A stretch of DNA of 64,000 nt from Hygrophila difformis (GCA_030278955.1 JAOANR010000002.1:27204057-27268056); one strand, 5' to 3'. Counted from the first letter of the stretch, positions 45,167 through 56,413 are shown. The notes: generated from the sequence alone by a model not told the origin. Made by a program: numbers and translations.

Positions 45167-47761
45167 TGTAAGACCCCGGTTTTTGGTCACCCAGGTCGGG
45201 ATGTCACCGCCACATCTCCTAGTAAGACACGGTTTCTCCGGCTTACTAAAGAGATGCAAGGCTAGGTATTTCAGTATTTAAAACATTTAAAGCATTCAAA
45301 ACAGCCCATACGATATAGTTCGGAAATAATAATATCATAGCGCAGCGGAAATAATATTTAAGTATAGTATTGCAGCGGAAAATGTAAATAGGGCCGAAAT
45401 GGCCAAAACACGGGTTAAACAGGCCTGTTCATAATATAGTCTAATGTACGAATTTAAAAGCAAAATAATGTTTCCCAAAAGTAAAGTTCCCATGCATGAA
45501 CGTGCTCATGTTCATTCTACGTACTCTGTAAGAAAAGAAAATAAAAATGGTTTGGTCAGTACAACTTGCTGAGTAAGTTAACACATTCATGATCGTAGGG
45601 TTTAAAAGCCATCAGTTTAATATTTAAATAAAACATGATAATAACATAAATAATTCAGTCTAATTTAATCAACTATCCAATTTGCATAATTCAGTTCAAG
45701 GCTTCCTTTAACAGCACATTTCCATATAATCTAGAATAAAAGTCATAACTTAAATAAGCATTTAAATAATTTAATTGGACAACAATATAATTTAATTTAA
45801 TTTAAATTTCCCCCTTACATCCCAGATTCAGTATTTCAAGTATTTCACGATTGCATCGCAATCTCAACAAGTTTAGCCGGTAGCCCGGCAGCCGCAACCG
45901 TATCAGCCATACCCAGTACCACTCCGGAGCCTCGGGAAACCCATGTGGATATTCTCGAGAGTGTAGGCTCTATATCTCATGCCGTTTTGGCAATATCATA
46001 TCTCAGTTTAAGCGCGCGGAGTCACCATCGTCCATAAAGGCACGAAGTGAAGCAGTTAGGGGGCACCCTGCAGAGCACTCACCCCTAATTTTAATTTATC
46101 AAGTTTGTAAGGGGATTTAATTTCAAAAATCTGATTTCAATTTGGTTTATTTAAAAATAGTATTTCAATTTGTTTCAACCCTAAAGGTTAATTCCATGTT
46201 TCAACAAGATTTCAAGATTTGATTTCCGGTAAACCATAGTTTACTCTAAAATTCCTCTAACATCAGATTTAACTCCAAAAGTCCTGAAATTTCACGATTG
46301 ACTCAGAAACGTCGAGATCTATAACTTTCGTGTTTTTACTTTTTCAATCCGAGATACCAAAATATGTCAAAAACACCAATTTTCACAGAACCACAGATCT
46401 GTCCGAATTTTGTATGTCACAGTTTAAAGATAATGAAATCTACCATAGCAAATCAACTCCAAATTTGATGAAATTTTAAAGAGACCATCTTAAGACATTT
46501 ATCTACAACTTTCATGTTCGGCCAAAGATCTAAATCGGTTTAGAACTAATGTCAAAAACGTGATCAAGATCGGACCTAAGTTCTGTCAAGAATTTTAAGA
46601 TCCAGTTTCAAGCAGTTCGGTTTCGGTTGGTTTTCACCTAACAAATCGTCTCTAAAAATTCTGAAAATTTTACAGTAGATAGATCTAAGCCTTAGGAACG
46701 TTTTTCGTGTTTTAAGTTTTTCCATTTGAGGTCGTTTTAAGGTTCGGAAAAATTCGTCAAAACTGTTGCGTCGGTAGAAAACATAAGTTGGCAGATTTAC
46801 GATTTCTTGTTAAATCTTTTAGTTTCGAACGTTTTAATTCCTCCCAAAATCATGTAAGAGTTAACTTACAGAGTTGTGAACGTTCGGGATCATCTATTTC
46901 GAAGGCGTGGCTTCCAGTCCACCGTTTCTCCTCTCCGTTCGTCGGGTTCTACGATCTAGATCCAATTCGATGTGTAGAAGGGAAAAGGAGAAGATTAGGA
47001 TTCGTTTTCGAATCATATATTGAACATGGATTGGATCGGGACTTACCACAACGTTGGAGATCTTGAAATTTTCGTCCAACAGTCCAAGCTTTGGTTTCGT
47101 GCCTCCGACGACTCCGGATTTAGGGTTTCGAATGTGTAGAGAGTTGTAGGGTTTTGTAAAAGTGTTCGGGGCTTCCAAGGGGGTTTATTTATAGATAGCT
47201 AAGACCTAGGGCGTCCAAAATCTGACCCTAAGGGTCTTGAGCCGAAAGACGTTCAACCGAAAGTCGAAAAATCCGCGTTCGGGCGAGAGATTCACGCAAC
47301 GGGCGAATCTGTCGCGTGGCGCGGTCGTGGCGCGCCCAATGCCTATGGACCGCGCGGCCACCGCGCCGACTTCGCCTGGACTTCGGTCCGGGCGGGTCGT
47401 GCGATCCGTCGTGCTTTTTCTCCTCTCTTTCGGATTTCTATCCCTCTATGCTCCCGAATTCCGATTTCCGGGGTATCTTCGGGTTTACGAAAGTAGGAAC
47501 CCCGTATAATTTATGTTTGGACTCGAATTCTCGAGTTCATTGGTGTCGGGTTTTGGTGTACAATTTATTTACCTTTAATAATTCCTTTTATTTAATTAAA
47601 TTCCTTTAATTCCCTTTTAAGTAAAAATCTCATTTCTCATTCCCTTATCTTTATTTATTTCTTTATTTGCCGGAATTATTTATTTATGGTATTTATTGTA
47701 TTTATTGTTTATTTATTTAATTATTGTTTTATTTTATGTTGGAAAATTCTCGGGTATTACA
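45167..47761 (-). repeat. 5' LTR of copy C
   Basis: 2,595 bp, TGTAAGACCCC... to ...GGGTATTACA in plus reading. GTAAGTTAAC at 46860-46869 (minus) and TATAAATA near 47190 (minus). Confidence 0.95.
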
Positions 47762-47766
47762 CATAG
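47762..47766. repeat. Target-site duplication CATAG (right)
   Basis: Matches 36679-36683. Confidence 0.9.
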
Positions 47767-47901
47767 ATCATTTCCCCCGTCCGAGTAGATCGAGGCATAA
47801 ACCAGAAAAAAATGAAATAAAATAATATTAGTAAATATAATAGTAGCAATTAACCACAGAATAATAAATCAATTTGAATCCCCGGCAACGGCGCCAAAAT
47901 T
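47767..47901 (-). promoter_or_regulatory. Leader and tRNA-Asp primer site of the Athila/Tat-like element
   Basis: In element sense TGGCGCCGTTGCCGGGG (47880-47896), five bases after the 5' LTR, is complementary to the 3' end of plant tRNA-Asp(GUC), as in Athila-type elements. The remaining about 113 bases are AT-rich leader, separated from gag by the copy C insertion. Confidence 0.88.
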
Positions 47902-49327
47902 CGATAGCTGTCGTCTAGCTACAAAAATAAATAATTCTACTCTTGTGAAAAGAAAATAGATAGTAATGAGTAGAGTCGTCTCCTCAGGGATTCAAACGAA
48001 ATATTAAATATGATTAATCACAATAATAAAATGGGGGGTCTTGGTTTTTAACTAATGCTAAGAAAATAAAATAAAATAAAATAGAAGAATAAAATTAAAT
48101 AAAGCAGGCGAAGAAGAAAACGCACACTGGAAAGTTTTATAATATCTAATGATGAAAAATACCTAGATTAGGACTTGAACTCGGCGGATTGGGATTGGAT
48201 TTATTGTTGATCATTGAAAAATATTCCGTTAGCCTATTAAATAAATTAGTTATAGTCACTCGGCAACCGCTCTGTGACCAACTTTTCCTTACTTAATCGG
48301 TGAACAAGGCACGGCTGTTATTCACTTCCCTAACCGAATTAAGATCCTAGGTACGATCATAGAAGTGCTTATCCGATTGCATTAAATTCTAGAAAAGCCT
48401 AATTCAAAGGGATGAACCTACCTACGCGGTGATTCTCTCAATTGATTCCATGATTCCCTAGAGCTTTAATTCTCTAGTTGTTACTCAATCAGATTAAAGT
48501 GCAATTACACGGACACCAATCTAATTATAACGGTAAAATTCCTAAGCCAATCAACTATGTGAGCATCATAATCAATCAGCATAAGAATTCATGTCGTGAA
48601 AATAAAAATCATGAAAATACTTAATAGTCAAGGAAATTAAACATTCAAAACATATCACGCCTCACAACGGCAGTCCAATCCCAACACGGGGTTCAATCCT
48701 AAGCTAGATAAAAGGAACTACTCACTAAACATTAAAACAATAACAAAATATAAAATAGTATTCATGACAAACTTGATGAGCAAAGGTAAATAGAACTTCA
48801 AAGATCTCCAAGTTTCCAGCAGCCTCTCTCGTCTTCCAGGCCAAGTCGATCTCTCCAGTATCCAAGTCTCTCCCAAACAGCAACAATCGAATCAATTTAT
48901 CTCTGTGAAAACCCCCAAATTCGTCCAAAGCAGCAACCCAAGAAGTGGCAAGCAAGAAATCACCAAATACTTCCAAGTTTTCTTCAATGCAAATTTTTTT
49001 CCTTCTTTAAAAATCTTTGCTCTCAAATCTCATGATATCAGCTCTCAAATCATTCCACATCACCTCCCAATTCGCACGAACACGTAAGCAATCAAGTAGG
49101 AAACACACAGCAGCCACATGTGCACAGCAGAGTTGACCACCGATCTTGTGTGTGGGCATACGACCTGAAGCTTTTTCAAAATATCACCAATTTGATGTCT
49201 TTCTCAAGCCAATCTCATTTTTGCTCCTACAAACCAAAACACTTTAATAAGACACCAAAATGGACAAATACTCATCAATCAACCATATAGAATCATATAA
49301 AATACATGCACAAAATGATGAATATCA
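47902..49327 (-). repeat. 5' LTR of the Athila/Tat-like element
   Basis: 1,426 bp, matching the split LTR on the left. Begins CGATAGCTG (first base changed from T) and ends GATGAATATCA. Slightly shorter than its partner through a deletion near 49025. Confidence 0.9.
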
Positions 49328-49689
49328 TTATGTTATATTGCAACAAAGTTTTTGGGTACCTGTTAAAACCATGTTTTGTTGTATATGTTCAAAACGATGT
49401 TCAAACTTTATCGATGAACTTCAAGTCAAATCTTATTCAGGAGGTAGATATTTATTGAAATATAGCTTGGAATCTTCTAGAATTAATCCCAATGGCTAAA
49501 GATAATATCGGAAATAAGGAAATAAGTTCTACTTTAGGCACTAAATCATGTTATTTCTAGGAGGAGCTTATTGATGGTTTAACCGTCACTATGCTTATTT
49601 GAGCCTTAGGTGAACAATCCAAAAAGCGGAAGATTTACCCGATATTTTGTTTGAATGTGATGATACCAAACAAGGGGACCATCCAAGGC
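49328..49689. other. Right flank of the nest, no gene recognised
   Basis: Begins with target duplication TTATG. A plus-strand frame (to 49499; TMFCCICSKRCSNFIDELQ) looks slightly coding-like but has no recognised domain and would start in the LTR. It was contiguous with 24717 before the insertion. Confidence 0.4.
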
Positions 49690-50036
49690 ATTTATAGATA
49701 CATATGCATAAATAAAAAGAAGAGAGAAATATTTTTTTAGGCCATCAATAGACAGGTAATTCACTTTTGGGCCACGAAAGATTAAATTATGAAGTTGAGC
49801 CACCAACAGGCATTCGGGCCGAATTTAAAGCCAATTTGACCAATACCACACAAAATCGGGCCGCGTGCATCCCACTCACCACACGATGGTTTAAAAGCGG
49901 AAATTGTCTCCTTTTGGTGGCCTGTTTTAATTGTTTGGTAATTAAAATAAATATTTCTCCATCATTCCATTATTTATGCCTCACTTTCCTTTTTCTGTCT
50001 ATTTCAACATTTTTGTCTCATTCTCATTATAGTAAA

Positions 50037-50305
50037 TACTCCCTCCGTCCCAGTTTAGTTCTCTTGTTTGACTTTTTGTCACTGTTAATTATTTAACTTT
50101 GACTTAATGTTATTACAAGTATATATTAGAAAGAAATAGTCGAGTTGGGTCTTTTAGAATCTTAAACTCATGTAGTTTTAGAATATATATTTTATATAGT
50201 TCTTTTTTTTCTTTTTACATATTTTGAGATATTAACGATTGAAAATGTGCATTGGATGTGTGCACAAATTAAATAAGATATGTTAAGTGTGACGGAAGAA
50301 GTAAT
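50037..50305. mobile_element. Stowaway/mariner-like MITE
   Basis: The left end CTCCCTCCGTCCC after TA, and the right end GTGACGGAAGAAG before TA, form degenerate inverted termini (10 of 13 match). CTCCCTCCGTCCC is the familiar plant Stowaway/mariner terminus. About 270 bp, AT-rich, non-coding. Confidence 0.65.
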
Positions 50306-51039
50306 GAAATATTAATCACCAAACCTACCTTAAGAAGTAATGAAATATTAATAACTGTATAGGCTATTTTGCAACAAAAAAAATCACCAAACCTACTGCA
50401 TAACATCAATAATTAAAATTTCAAACTGACGACAATTAATAAATTCCAACACACGACCATACATCACACATAACTAAATTAATTAAAATTTCAAATTTAA
50501 TATAATTATATCACATAAATTTCTAGTTTACTCCTATAATAAATACTACTTCAAGTTGTTTTTTTTTGTCTTGAGTCTACATTCTTGGTCATGCCAATCA
50601 GTGATGACAACTAGAACAATGGACTGTTTGTGTAATGTGTAAACTGCTCGGGTATGGAATAAAATTTTCTTATTCTCAAAAAAATACGCTCTATCCCCAC
50701 ATAAAATACCGTGGTCAAAATACCATGATGTGAAATAAACATTCATTAAAATAAATAATAAATAAAAATAAAACAAATATATATTATAAAAAATAAAAAA
50801 AATAAAAAATAATAAGTATAATTAATTGTATTAATAATAACATCAAGAATTAATTAAAGTATCTAACCTAAAATAAAAAATAAATAATTAAATCTAAAAA
50901 ATAAATTAAATTTTGACGGACAAAAAATATTGTGACCGACAATAAAAATAAAAGTGAGACATAAATAAATAGTTGGATGAAGTATTATTTAATTTAATTT
51001 TAAAAAAATAGAAAATAAAATAAAAAACCTAAAATAGGC
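50306..51039. other. AT-rich stretch between repeat arms
   Basis: Very AT-rich, no gene. GTGAGACATAAATAAATAG...GATGAAGTATT at 50953-50989 is the inverse of TACTCCATCTCATTATTTATGTCTCAC at 51489-51515, so further MITE ends are present here. Confidence 0.45.
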
Positions 51040-51285
51040 CATCAAAAGGTAAACATTGCAACTTTTAGGCCAGCGCGTGAGAGTGTGTGGCGAGTGGAGC
51101 ACACGCGGCCCGTTGAGACGTTAACTTGGTCAATTTGGCCTAAAAAACCAACCCGAATGTCTGTTGGTGGCTCAATTTCATAATTCAATCTTTCGCAGCC
51201 CAAAAGTGAATTACCTGCCTGTTGATGGCCTAAAAAAATATTTATCTCCAAATCTGTATTCATAAATGTTTAGGCCATTACAATG

Positions 51286-51639
51286 AGTCATTTCCATTTT
51301 TAGGCCATCAATTGTTCCTATTATGGTTTTCGGCCATCACAGGGCATTTGGGCCGAATTTATGGCCAATTTGACCAAGTCAACGCCCTTACGGGCCGCGT
51401 GTGTTGCACTCTTCACGCGATGGCCTAAAAGTGGAAATTATCTCCTTCTAGTGGCCAATTTTTTTTTTTTGCATAATTGAAATAAATAATACTCCATCTC
51501 ATTATTTATGTCTCACTTTAAATTTTATTATTATGCTACTTTAAATTTTATTTTAATAAATATTTGTTTTTCATATTTATTTTTATAAATATATATTTCA
51601 TGCAGGGGTATTCTTGGGTACTATATTTTACGTGGGGAT
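51286..51639. repeat. Third copy of the GGCCAT-rich repeat, with MITE-like end
   Basis: Direct-orientation relative of 49800-49960 (GCATTTGGGCCGAATTTATGG, GGGCCGCGTGTGTTGCACTC). Ends in TACTCCATCTCATTATTTATG, a Stowaway-like terminus. Confidence 0.5.
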
Positions 51640-52215
51640 AGATTAGGGGTGAGTCGGTACGGTACACTGAAAAAATTTCGCCGTACCGTATACCGTACTG
51701 AAATTTACGGTATGGAAAATTTTATACCGTTGTCGTATCGAAACCTTTGGTATGCCAAAATTCGGTATACCGGAGACTTCGGTATAAAATATTTCCTTAC
51801 CGTTACCATACAGACATTTCGGTAAGTTCGGTATATACCGCTATACTGAACCTTCGGTAAATACCGACATACCGTATAGGTTAAATATGAAAAATTTTGT
51901 ATATTTTTCGGTATGTTCGATATATACCGATATACCGAACCATTATCACATACCAACATAACGGTATCGCGATATATACCGATATCCTGAACATTCAGTA
52001 CATATCGACGTACCGATACCGTGGTATATACCAAAGTTCGGTATAGTAACGTTATACCGCGATATCAAAAATTTTATACTGTTACCGTACGGAATCTTAT
52101 GGTACGGTATATACCGAAAATTTCGGTATACAGAAAATTTCGGTATTCTTGGTATTTTTTTCGATACGGTATGTGCGGTATGCGGTATTTTTTGTATTTT
52201 TCTTCAGCGGGGTAA
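51640..52215. repeat. GGTATA/TATACC-rich array
   Basis: Irregular array of CGGTATAC, GGTATATACCG and TACCGTATAC units over about 570 bp, many of them self-complementary, starting with TTAGGGGTGAGTCGGTACGG. Dense subterminal repeats and a TAGGGGTG-like start recall plant hAT-type non-autonomous elements, but the right end does not mirror the left. Frames crossing it on either strand are artefacts of the repeat. Confidence 0.6.
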
Positions 52216-52345
52216 TGAATATTTTAGGCCATTACAAGGCACCATTTCCACATTTGGGCCATGATAAATTTCCAATTTTAGGTCGTTAGAAACCATCTTT
52301 GACCAAATTAAGGCCATTTAGACTATTTTGACTTTTTCAAACTTC
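52216..52345. repeat. Further fragment of the GGCCAT-rich repeat
   Basis: TAGGCCATTACAAGGCACCATTTCCA resembles the start of the copy at 51275-51310 in the same orientation, so the GGTATA array may have inserted inside that repeat. Confidence 0.45.
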
Positions 52346-52451
52346 TATTAACCCTACCAACTTTTGCTTTATTACATTTTGACCCCAAATTTTAGTTTCT
52401 TCATTACCTTTAGTACAATAACAGCCCATCATGCTTCCGATAATAAAATTA

Positions 52452-52640
52452 AGTACTAAACTCCATACCTTGGGTTTGACCGCCTTGCTGCTGGGTTTCT
52501 CAAGCTCCGAGATTTTACGAACTTCTTCCAACCACGCAGCCGCGACCGATGGTTCACCGATTCTTGTCTCCTTCAGCAGCAAACAACACAATCCTATTTC
52601 ATTTCCTACCTTAGGATGTATCAAGGTTTGGGGTAAAGGG
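52452..52640 (-). pseudogene. Possible host exon fragment
   Basis: An open minus-strand stretch from about 52640 to 52473 reads like coding sequence (GEPSVAAAWLEEVRKISELE) and is followed by AAG|GTATGG, a good splice-donor context. No ATG start is present in it (its first marked codon is TTG) and I do not recognise the protein. It could be an internal exon or captured fragment next to the viral insertion. Low confidence. Confidence 0.25.
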
Positions 52641-52685
52641 TTTTAACTATATATCGGAGTATTTGGAATATTTGAAAGTCTGGAT

Positions 52686-52691
52686 TTTATT
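52686..52691 (-). terminator. Putative viral poly(A) signal
   Basis: AATAAA on the minus strand, about 180 bases downstream of the inferred start of the pregenomic RNA; this spacing is what caulimovirids use to make a terminally redundant transcript. Confidence 0.5.
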
Positions 52692-52894
52692 GAAGAAATA
52701 TTAAAAATATTATTCAAATATAATTTCCCCTAATGGAGAAGAGAGACACTTAGCTCCTCATGGAGGAAGCAAGACTCTTGGGGATGCACCCCATACTATT
52801 ACAAACACAAAGGAAATTTGCAGAAAGAGAAATATTACAAATGTTTTGAAGAGTTGGGAGGATTTTCGATGCCTTCCATCTGCTTCAAACTCCT

Positions 52895-52972
52895 TTATTT
52901 ATAGGCGCCTGCGGACTTCAGTCCCGGATTCCAATTTTCCTCTAAATCCTTGTGACGTCACTGCATTTGTCA
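52895..52972 (-). promoter_or_regulatory. Putative pregenomic RNA promoter with as-1-like element
   Basis: Minus strand: TATAAATAA at 52895-52903. About 50 bases upstream lie TGACA and TGACG starts 12 bases apart (52972 and 52960, TGACAAATGCAGTGACGTCA), the spacing of the as-1 element of 35S-type promoters. It lies between the last ORF and the poly(A) signal, where caulimovirids carry this promoter. Confidence 0.6.
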
Positions 52973-53309
52973 CATGGCCTTAACTTCCACCAGCTACATT
53001 ATTGTCCTTTTGGAATTATTGCGTTAGGTGGCTTCTTTGTGAACTTCTCCACCTTCTCTTGCCGGCCAATTACTGCCAACTACTCTACCCTTCTTTGTCG
53101 GCTTTTAATTATGGGTGTTGCCGACACCTCTTTTTCTTTTACATCCAGCTAATCTTAGTTTGGCTTGTGAAAGTTTTTTGGACGTTTCTTTCCCTTGTCC
53201 TGTTCGGGTCTGGATTTTTTCTGGGTTACCTGGATCTTTGTACCGAATATAGGTTTTTCCTGTTCTGCACAATATGGGCATATGTGGTTATCCCATTGGC
53301 CAACATGTA

Positions 53310-54206
53310 TCATGTTGCATGTAGACTCAGTTGCTGGCAACTTGTTTTCCCAGATGAGTAACCTCTTCTTTTTGAAAGAGGTTCCGCAAACTCTGTGTTT
53401 TTCCCTGTTAAAGAATTAACCAGGAACGATCCATTTAAATTGTTTGAGAATATTTTAAACGGATATTTAACCTTTTCCATCTCGGTGAGACAGACCCAGA
53501 ATCTCCATGCTCGTCGGGTGGAGATTTCATCTTCACTGATTGAAGATACCAATGGTGCCTTGTCATCCATAGACTTAACTCTGTTGAAGGCAATCATATC
53601 AGGTCTTTGTAATTTAATAAAATGAAAGACCGGATAAGAACCTTTCCCGACTATTTCTGGTGCTGCTGAAATGAACTTAAGCTCCAGAATATCTCCTCTT
53701 TGCAGGTGCGGTTTGTTCTGCCATGATTCGTGAACTGTGCTACTTATCCATCCCTGAAGTTTTTCGATTTCCGGAAACCCTGGTGATGTAGTATGAACCG
53801 ATGCTAATGCTCCAAAGTCATACCACTTTCGAACCTTTTCTGGCTTCGATCCTTCGAGCATCCATACCCTGTTGTATCTCCCGGATGTCTCGATTACTGT
53901 TTTGCTCGGGTTAATTTCCCTTTTGGAAACCAGCTATTCCCATTTTCCTTGGTAGTCCAGCCAGACTGTAGATAGGACCTTCTCGTCTGAATTAACCTTA
54001 TAGGTGCCTGTCATTGGCCTAAGGTTAATTTCTTCCTCTTTTACCCCAGAGGCAGTGGGTTGACTTGAAGTTTCGGAAATGTGACTTTCCTCTTGCTCAA
54101 CATTTTTGTCGGTATCCGACAATGGTTCCTTTGAAGCAGTGCTTGAATCTGCTTCTTCATATGTGACCACTTTAGCTTTTTGGGCACCTTTATCTTTGTT
54201 TACCAA
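53310..54206 (-). pseudogene. Last ORF of the pararetrovirus (possible transactivator position)
   Basis: Two overlapping-order frames: 53934-54206 (acidic, Ser/Glu-rich) and 53310-53861 (183 codons, DILELKFISAAPEIVGKGSY), separated by a stop region at about 53930. They lie between RNase H and the promoter, the place of the transactivator/viroplasmin gene in caulimovirids. I see no diagnostic transactivator motif, so the assignment is positional only. Confidence 0.45.
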
Positions 54207-54472
54207 GGAAGTTGACGCTTTCCTGATTGGCTCTAATACTGTTTCCCATAGTGCTTCATTGCTATATGGGAGGCTCGTATATTGTTGCGGACCATGTCCA
54301 CATCACTATGTTGTATTTGGCCAGCTGCTCATGCATTGATCTCGAGCTGTCCAAAATGCTTTGATAGCTCCTCTAGGTTTTCTCGGAGGTGCCTGAATCT
54401 CGTAGTGATGGAATCAGCTTCAAATGCTTCCATCTCTCGTCAAGAAATCTACAAGAACATTTTCATGAGATT

Positions 54473-55922
54473 TTATAACATCGATATCATAAATATAATA
54501 TTGACATTCAGCTTGCCATATGATAATACGAGCTTTTTTAATTTTTTTGATTCAAGTTTATTTTTTAAAAAAGCCCTAACATTAGTATTATCAACTTTTA
54601 ATACAAATTTCTTTGCAAGTAAGAATAAAGACCATTTTTTAAATGTTTTCCATACTGCAAAGAATTCATTCTCGCTAATATGCCAAAGTTTGGCTTGTTG
54701 TTCAGTGAACAACCCTCCTGTGTATCTACAAGGTTCTTGACCGTAGTTGTTTTTCTCATGAGCACTCCTGCCCATCGAAAATCATTGGCATCTGTGTATC
54801 TACAAGGTTCTTGGTATGGATTTCTTCCCATTTCCATCTAGAGCTTTCAGTCTCTTTCAGGAGTGGTCTAAAATCCTTTGTATATTTTGCAAGGTCTTTT
54901 ATAAACATGCCTGCAAAATTTACAACTCCCAAGAAACTCTGAAGTTGTTTCTTGTCTTTTAATATGTTAGGAAAATTGCGGATTTTCTCCACAATGTGTT
55001 CCTGTAACTCTATCTCTGCTTCATCAATTTGAACTCCTAAGAATTCAATTTTATTAGCAGCGATAGTAGCCTTTTTCTCAGAGAGAACAAGACCTTCCCT
55101 ATGACATGCATCTGAAAATATTTCAAGATGTTTAATATGTTCTTTAATATTTCGAGATGCATTCAGAATGTCATCTACGTAGACGAACATGAACTCTAGA
55201 TAATCCTTAAATAGATTATCCATATTTCTTTGGAATATCTGAGGGTTATTAGAAAGCCCCATTGGCATAACATTCCAAATATATTGCCCTTGTAGGGTGG
55301 AGAATGCTGTGAATTTCTTCGACTTATTCTCCATCTTAATCTGATAGAAACCAGATTTGCAATCAAATTTAGAAAATACTTTAGCACCTTTGATGCAATC
55401 GATTAAGTGTTCTCTACTCGGAATGTAATAAGCATCAAACTGTATTATTTTATTAATACCTTTATAGTTTATTACCAACCTGGGTTTACCTCTTTTTATT
55501 TCACCATGGTTTCTTACCAAAAATCCAGGGCTACTATAAGCTGAGACTCCAGGCTCGATGAGTTTAAGATCGATATGCTCCTTGATAATTTGCTGCATAT
55601 CTTTCTTATCCTGCATATTCATTAAGATTGATTTGTATCGAACATACTCATATTTATATTGTTCTTTTACCTGTAGAGTAGCTTCGATCTTGTTTTTATC
55701 CCACCATGCCAGAGGATCCTCGTTAATGTTTCTCTGGATAAGTCTTTTGACATTTTCGAGGGACAATTTAGTTTCCCCATCAATGTCTAATGAAGTTATA
55801 TTTAATGACTTTATTTCTTGCATTGCTTCTTTAAGGTTTATAATTTCCTCAATAGAAGCTTCATCGAATCCTTGCTGTCTAAAAGACAACAAAGCCTTAC
55901 CGAACTTTCTTTTATCCTGCAT
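54473..55922 (-). pseudogene. Pararetrovirus RT and RNase H
   Basis: The RT frame 54756-55922 contains the template-grip region (SAYSSPGFLVRNHGEIKRGK), motif A KFDCKSGFYQI, motif B GLSNNPQIFQ and motif C YVDD. RNase H follows in other frames (TDANDFRWAGVLM near 54780; SENEFFAVWKTFKKW and VDNTNV within 54473-54700). The frame changes between RT and RNase H, and a 22-base sequence is repeated there (54718-54739 and 54792-54813). The wording is caulimovirid rather than gypsy. Confidence 0.85.
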
Positions 55923-56413
55923 TTTTGGATGGGTTAGTTTGGCATCATTATCACACGTTTGCTGCGAAATAATATAAGCATTAACCTGTTGAATGCCTTT
56001 TCTCTACGCAACACCTGTATCTCATTTCCACAACTTGTGGTAAATATTAACAAATTTCTTTTGTTATCATGAATATATTTTGTAAAGGATTGTATGAAAT
56101 TATTCCCTAACAAAATATCTGCTCATGTATCATGAAAGTATATAGGAGGTGTTTTTACCTTATACCAAGGTGTACCAAATGCTCCTCCAATCATGATATT
56201 GGCCTGTCGAATACCCTTATTTAGTACTAAGATTTTTTGGGAAAAATCTCTTCCTGCAATAATGGGTAATGATTCTATAGCTTCGCTAGGGAAAACTCCT
56301 GGTTTTGTCGTGCAAATACCTGATCCTGAATCAATATAAGCTGCAAAATATTCTGACTTATATTGTTCATATATTATCCTTACTGAGATATAAATGGAAA
56401 ATGGACTTGTCAT
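55923..56413 (-). pseudogene. Pararetrovirus aspartic protease region
   Basis: The frame 56123-56413 has the protease active-site stretch AAYIDSGSGICTTKPG. Past a stop near 56125, LLGNNFIQ-type codons (about 56095) continue the domain into the RT-bearing region. It would cleave the viral polyprotein; broken here. Confidence 0.7.

Larger units (their letters stand above)
36684..47761 (-). mobile_element. Ty3/gypsy Tekay/Del-type chromovirus, copy C (complete)
   Basis: Complete 11,078-bp element: 5' LTR 45167-47761, tRNA-iMet primer site, small upstream ORF, 1,586-codon gag-pol, degenerate polypurine tract, 3' LTR 36684-39226, with 5-bp target duplication CATAG. LTRs differ by roughly one base in fifty over the 680 bases I compared by eye, plus a 54-bp deletion in the 3' LTR, so insertion is fairly recent. 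Termini are TGTAA...TTACA in genome-plus reading. It is inserted inside the Athila/Tat-like element. Confidence 0.96.
24718..49327 (-). mobile_element. Athila/Tat-like gag-protease LTR retrotransposon, host of two nested insertions
   Basis: Two LTRs (24718-32523 interrupted; 47902-49327) with matching termini, 5-bp duplication TTATG, a tRNA-Asp primer site (47880-47896) and polypurine tract GGTGTGGGGGGAT (32524-32537). The internal part is 32524-36683 plus 47767-47901; it encodes only gag and an aspartic protease. No RT, RNase H or integrase is present, so I infer a non-autonomous element of the Athila/Tat (non-chromovirus) branch that relies on a relative. Removing the insertions leaves an element of roughly 7.2 kb. 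It is interrupted by 25683-31663 (with a 353-bp duplication) and 36684-47761. Confidence 0.88.
49690..51285. repeat. Long inverted repeat, arms about 240 bp
   Basis: The arm at about 49690-49930 is inverted at about 51040-51285; shared strings include TTTTTTTAGGCCATCAA, AGGTAATTCACTTTTGGGC and GAGCCACCAACAG. The intervening about 1.1 kb is AT-rich and contains a MITE. It may be a foldback or MULE-like non-autonomous DNA transposon, or an inverted pair of one repeat; no transposase and no certain target duplication are visible. Confidence 0.65.

Noticed and set aside
51705..52215. Tyr/Arg-rich frames across the GGTATA array
   Set aside because: Produced by the repeat unit in both directions.
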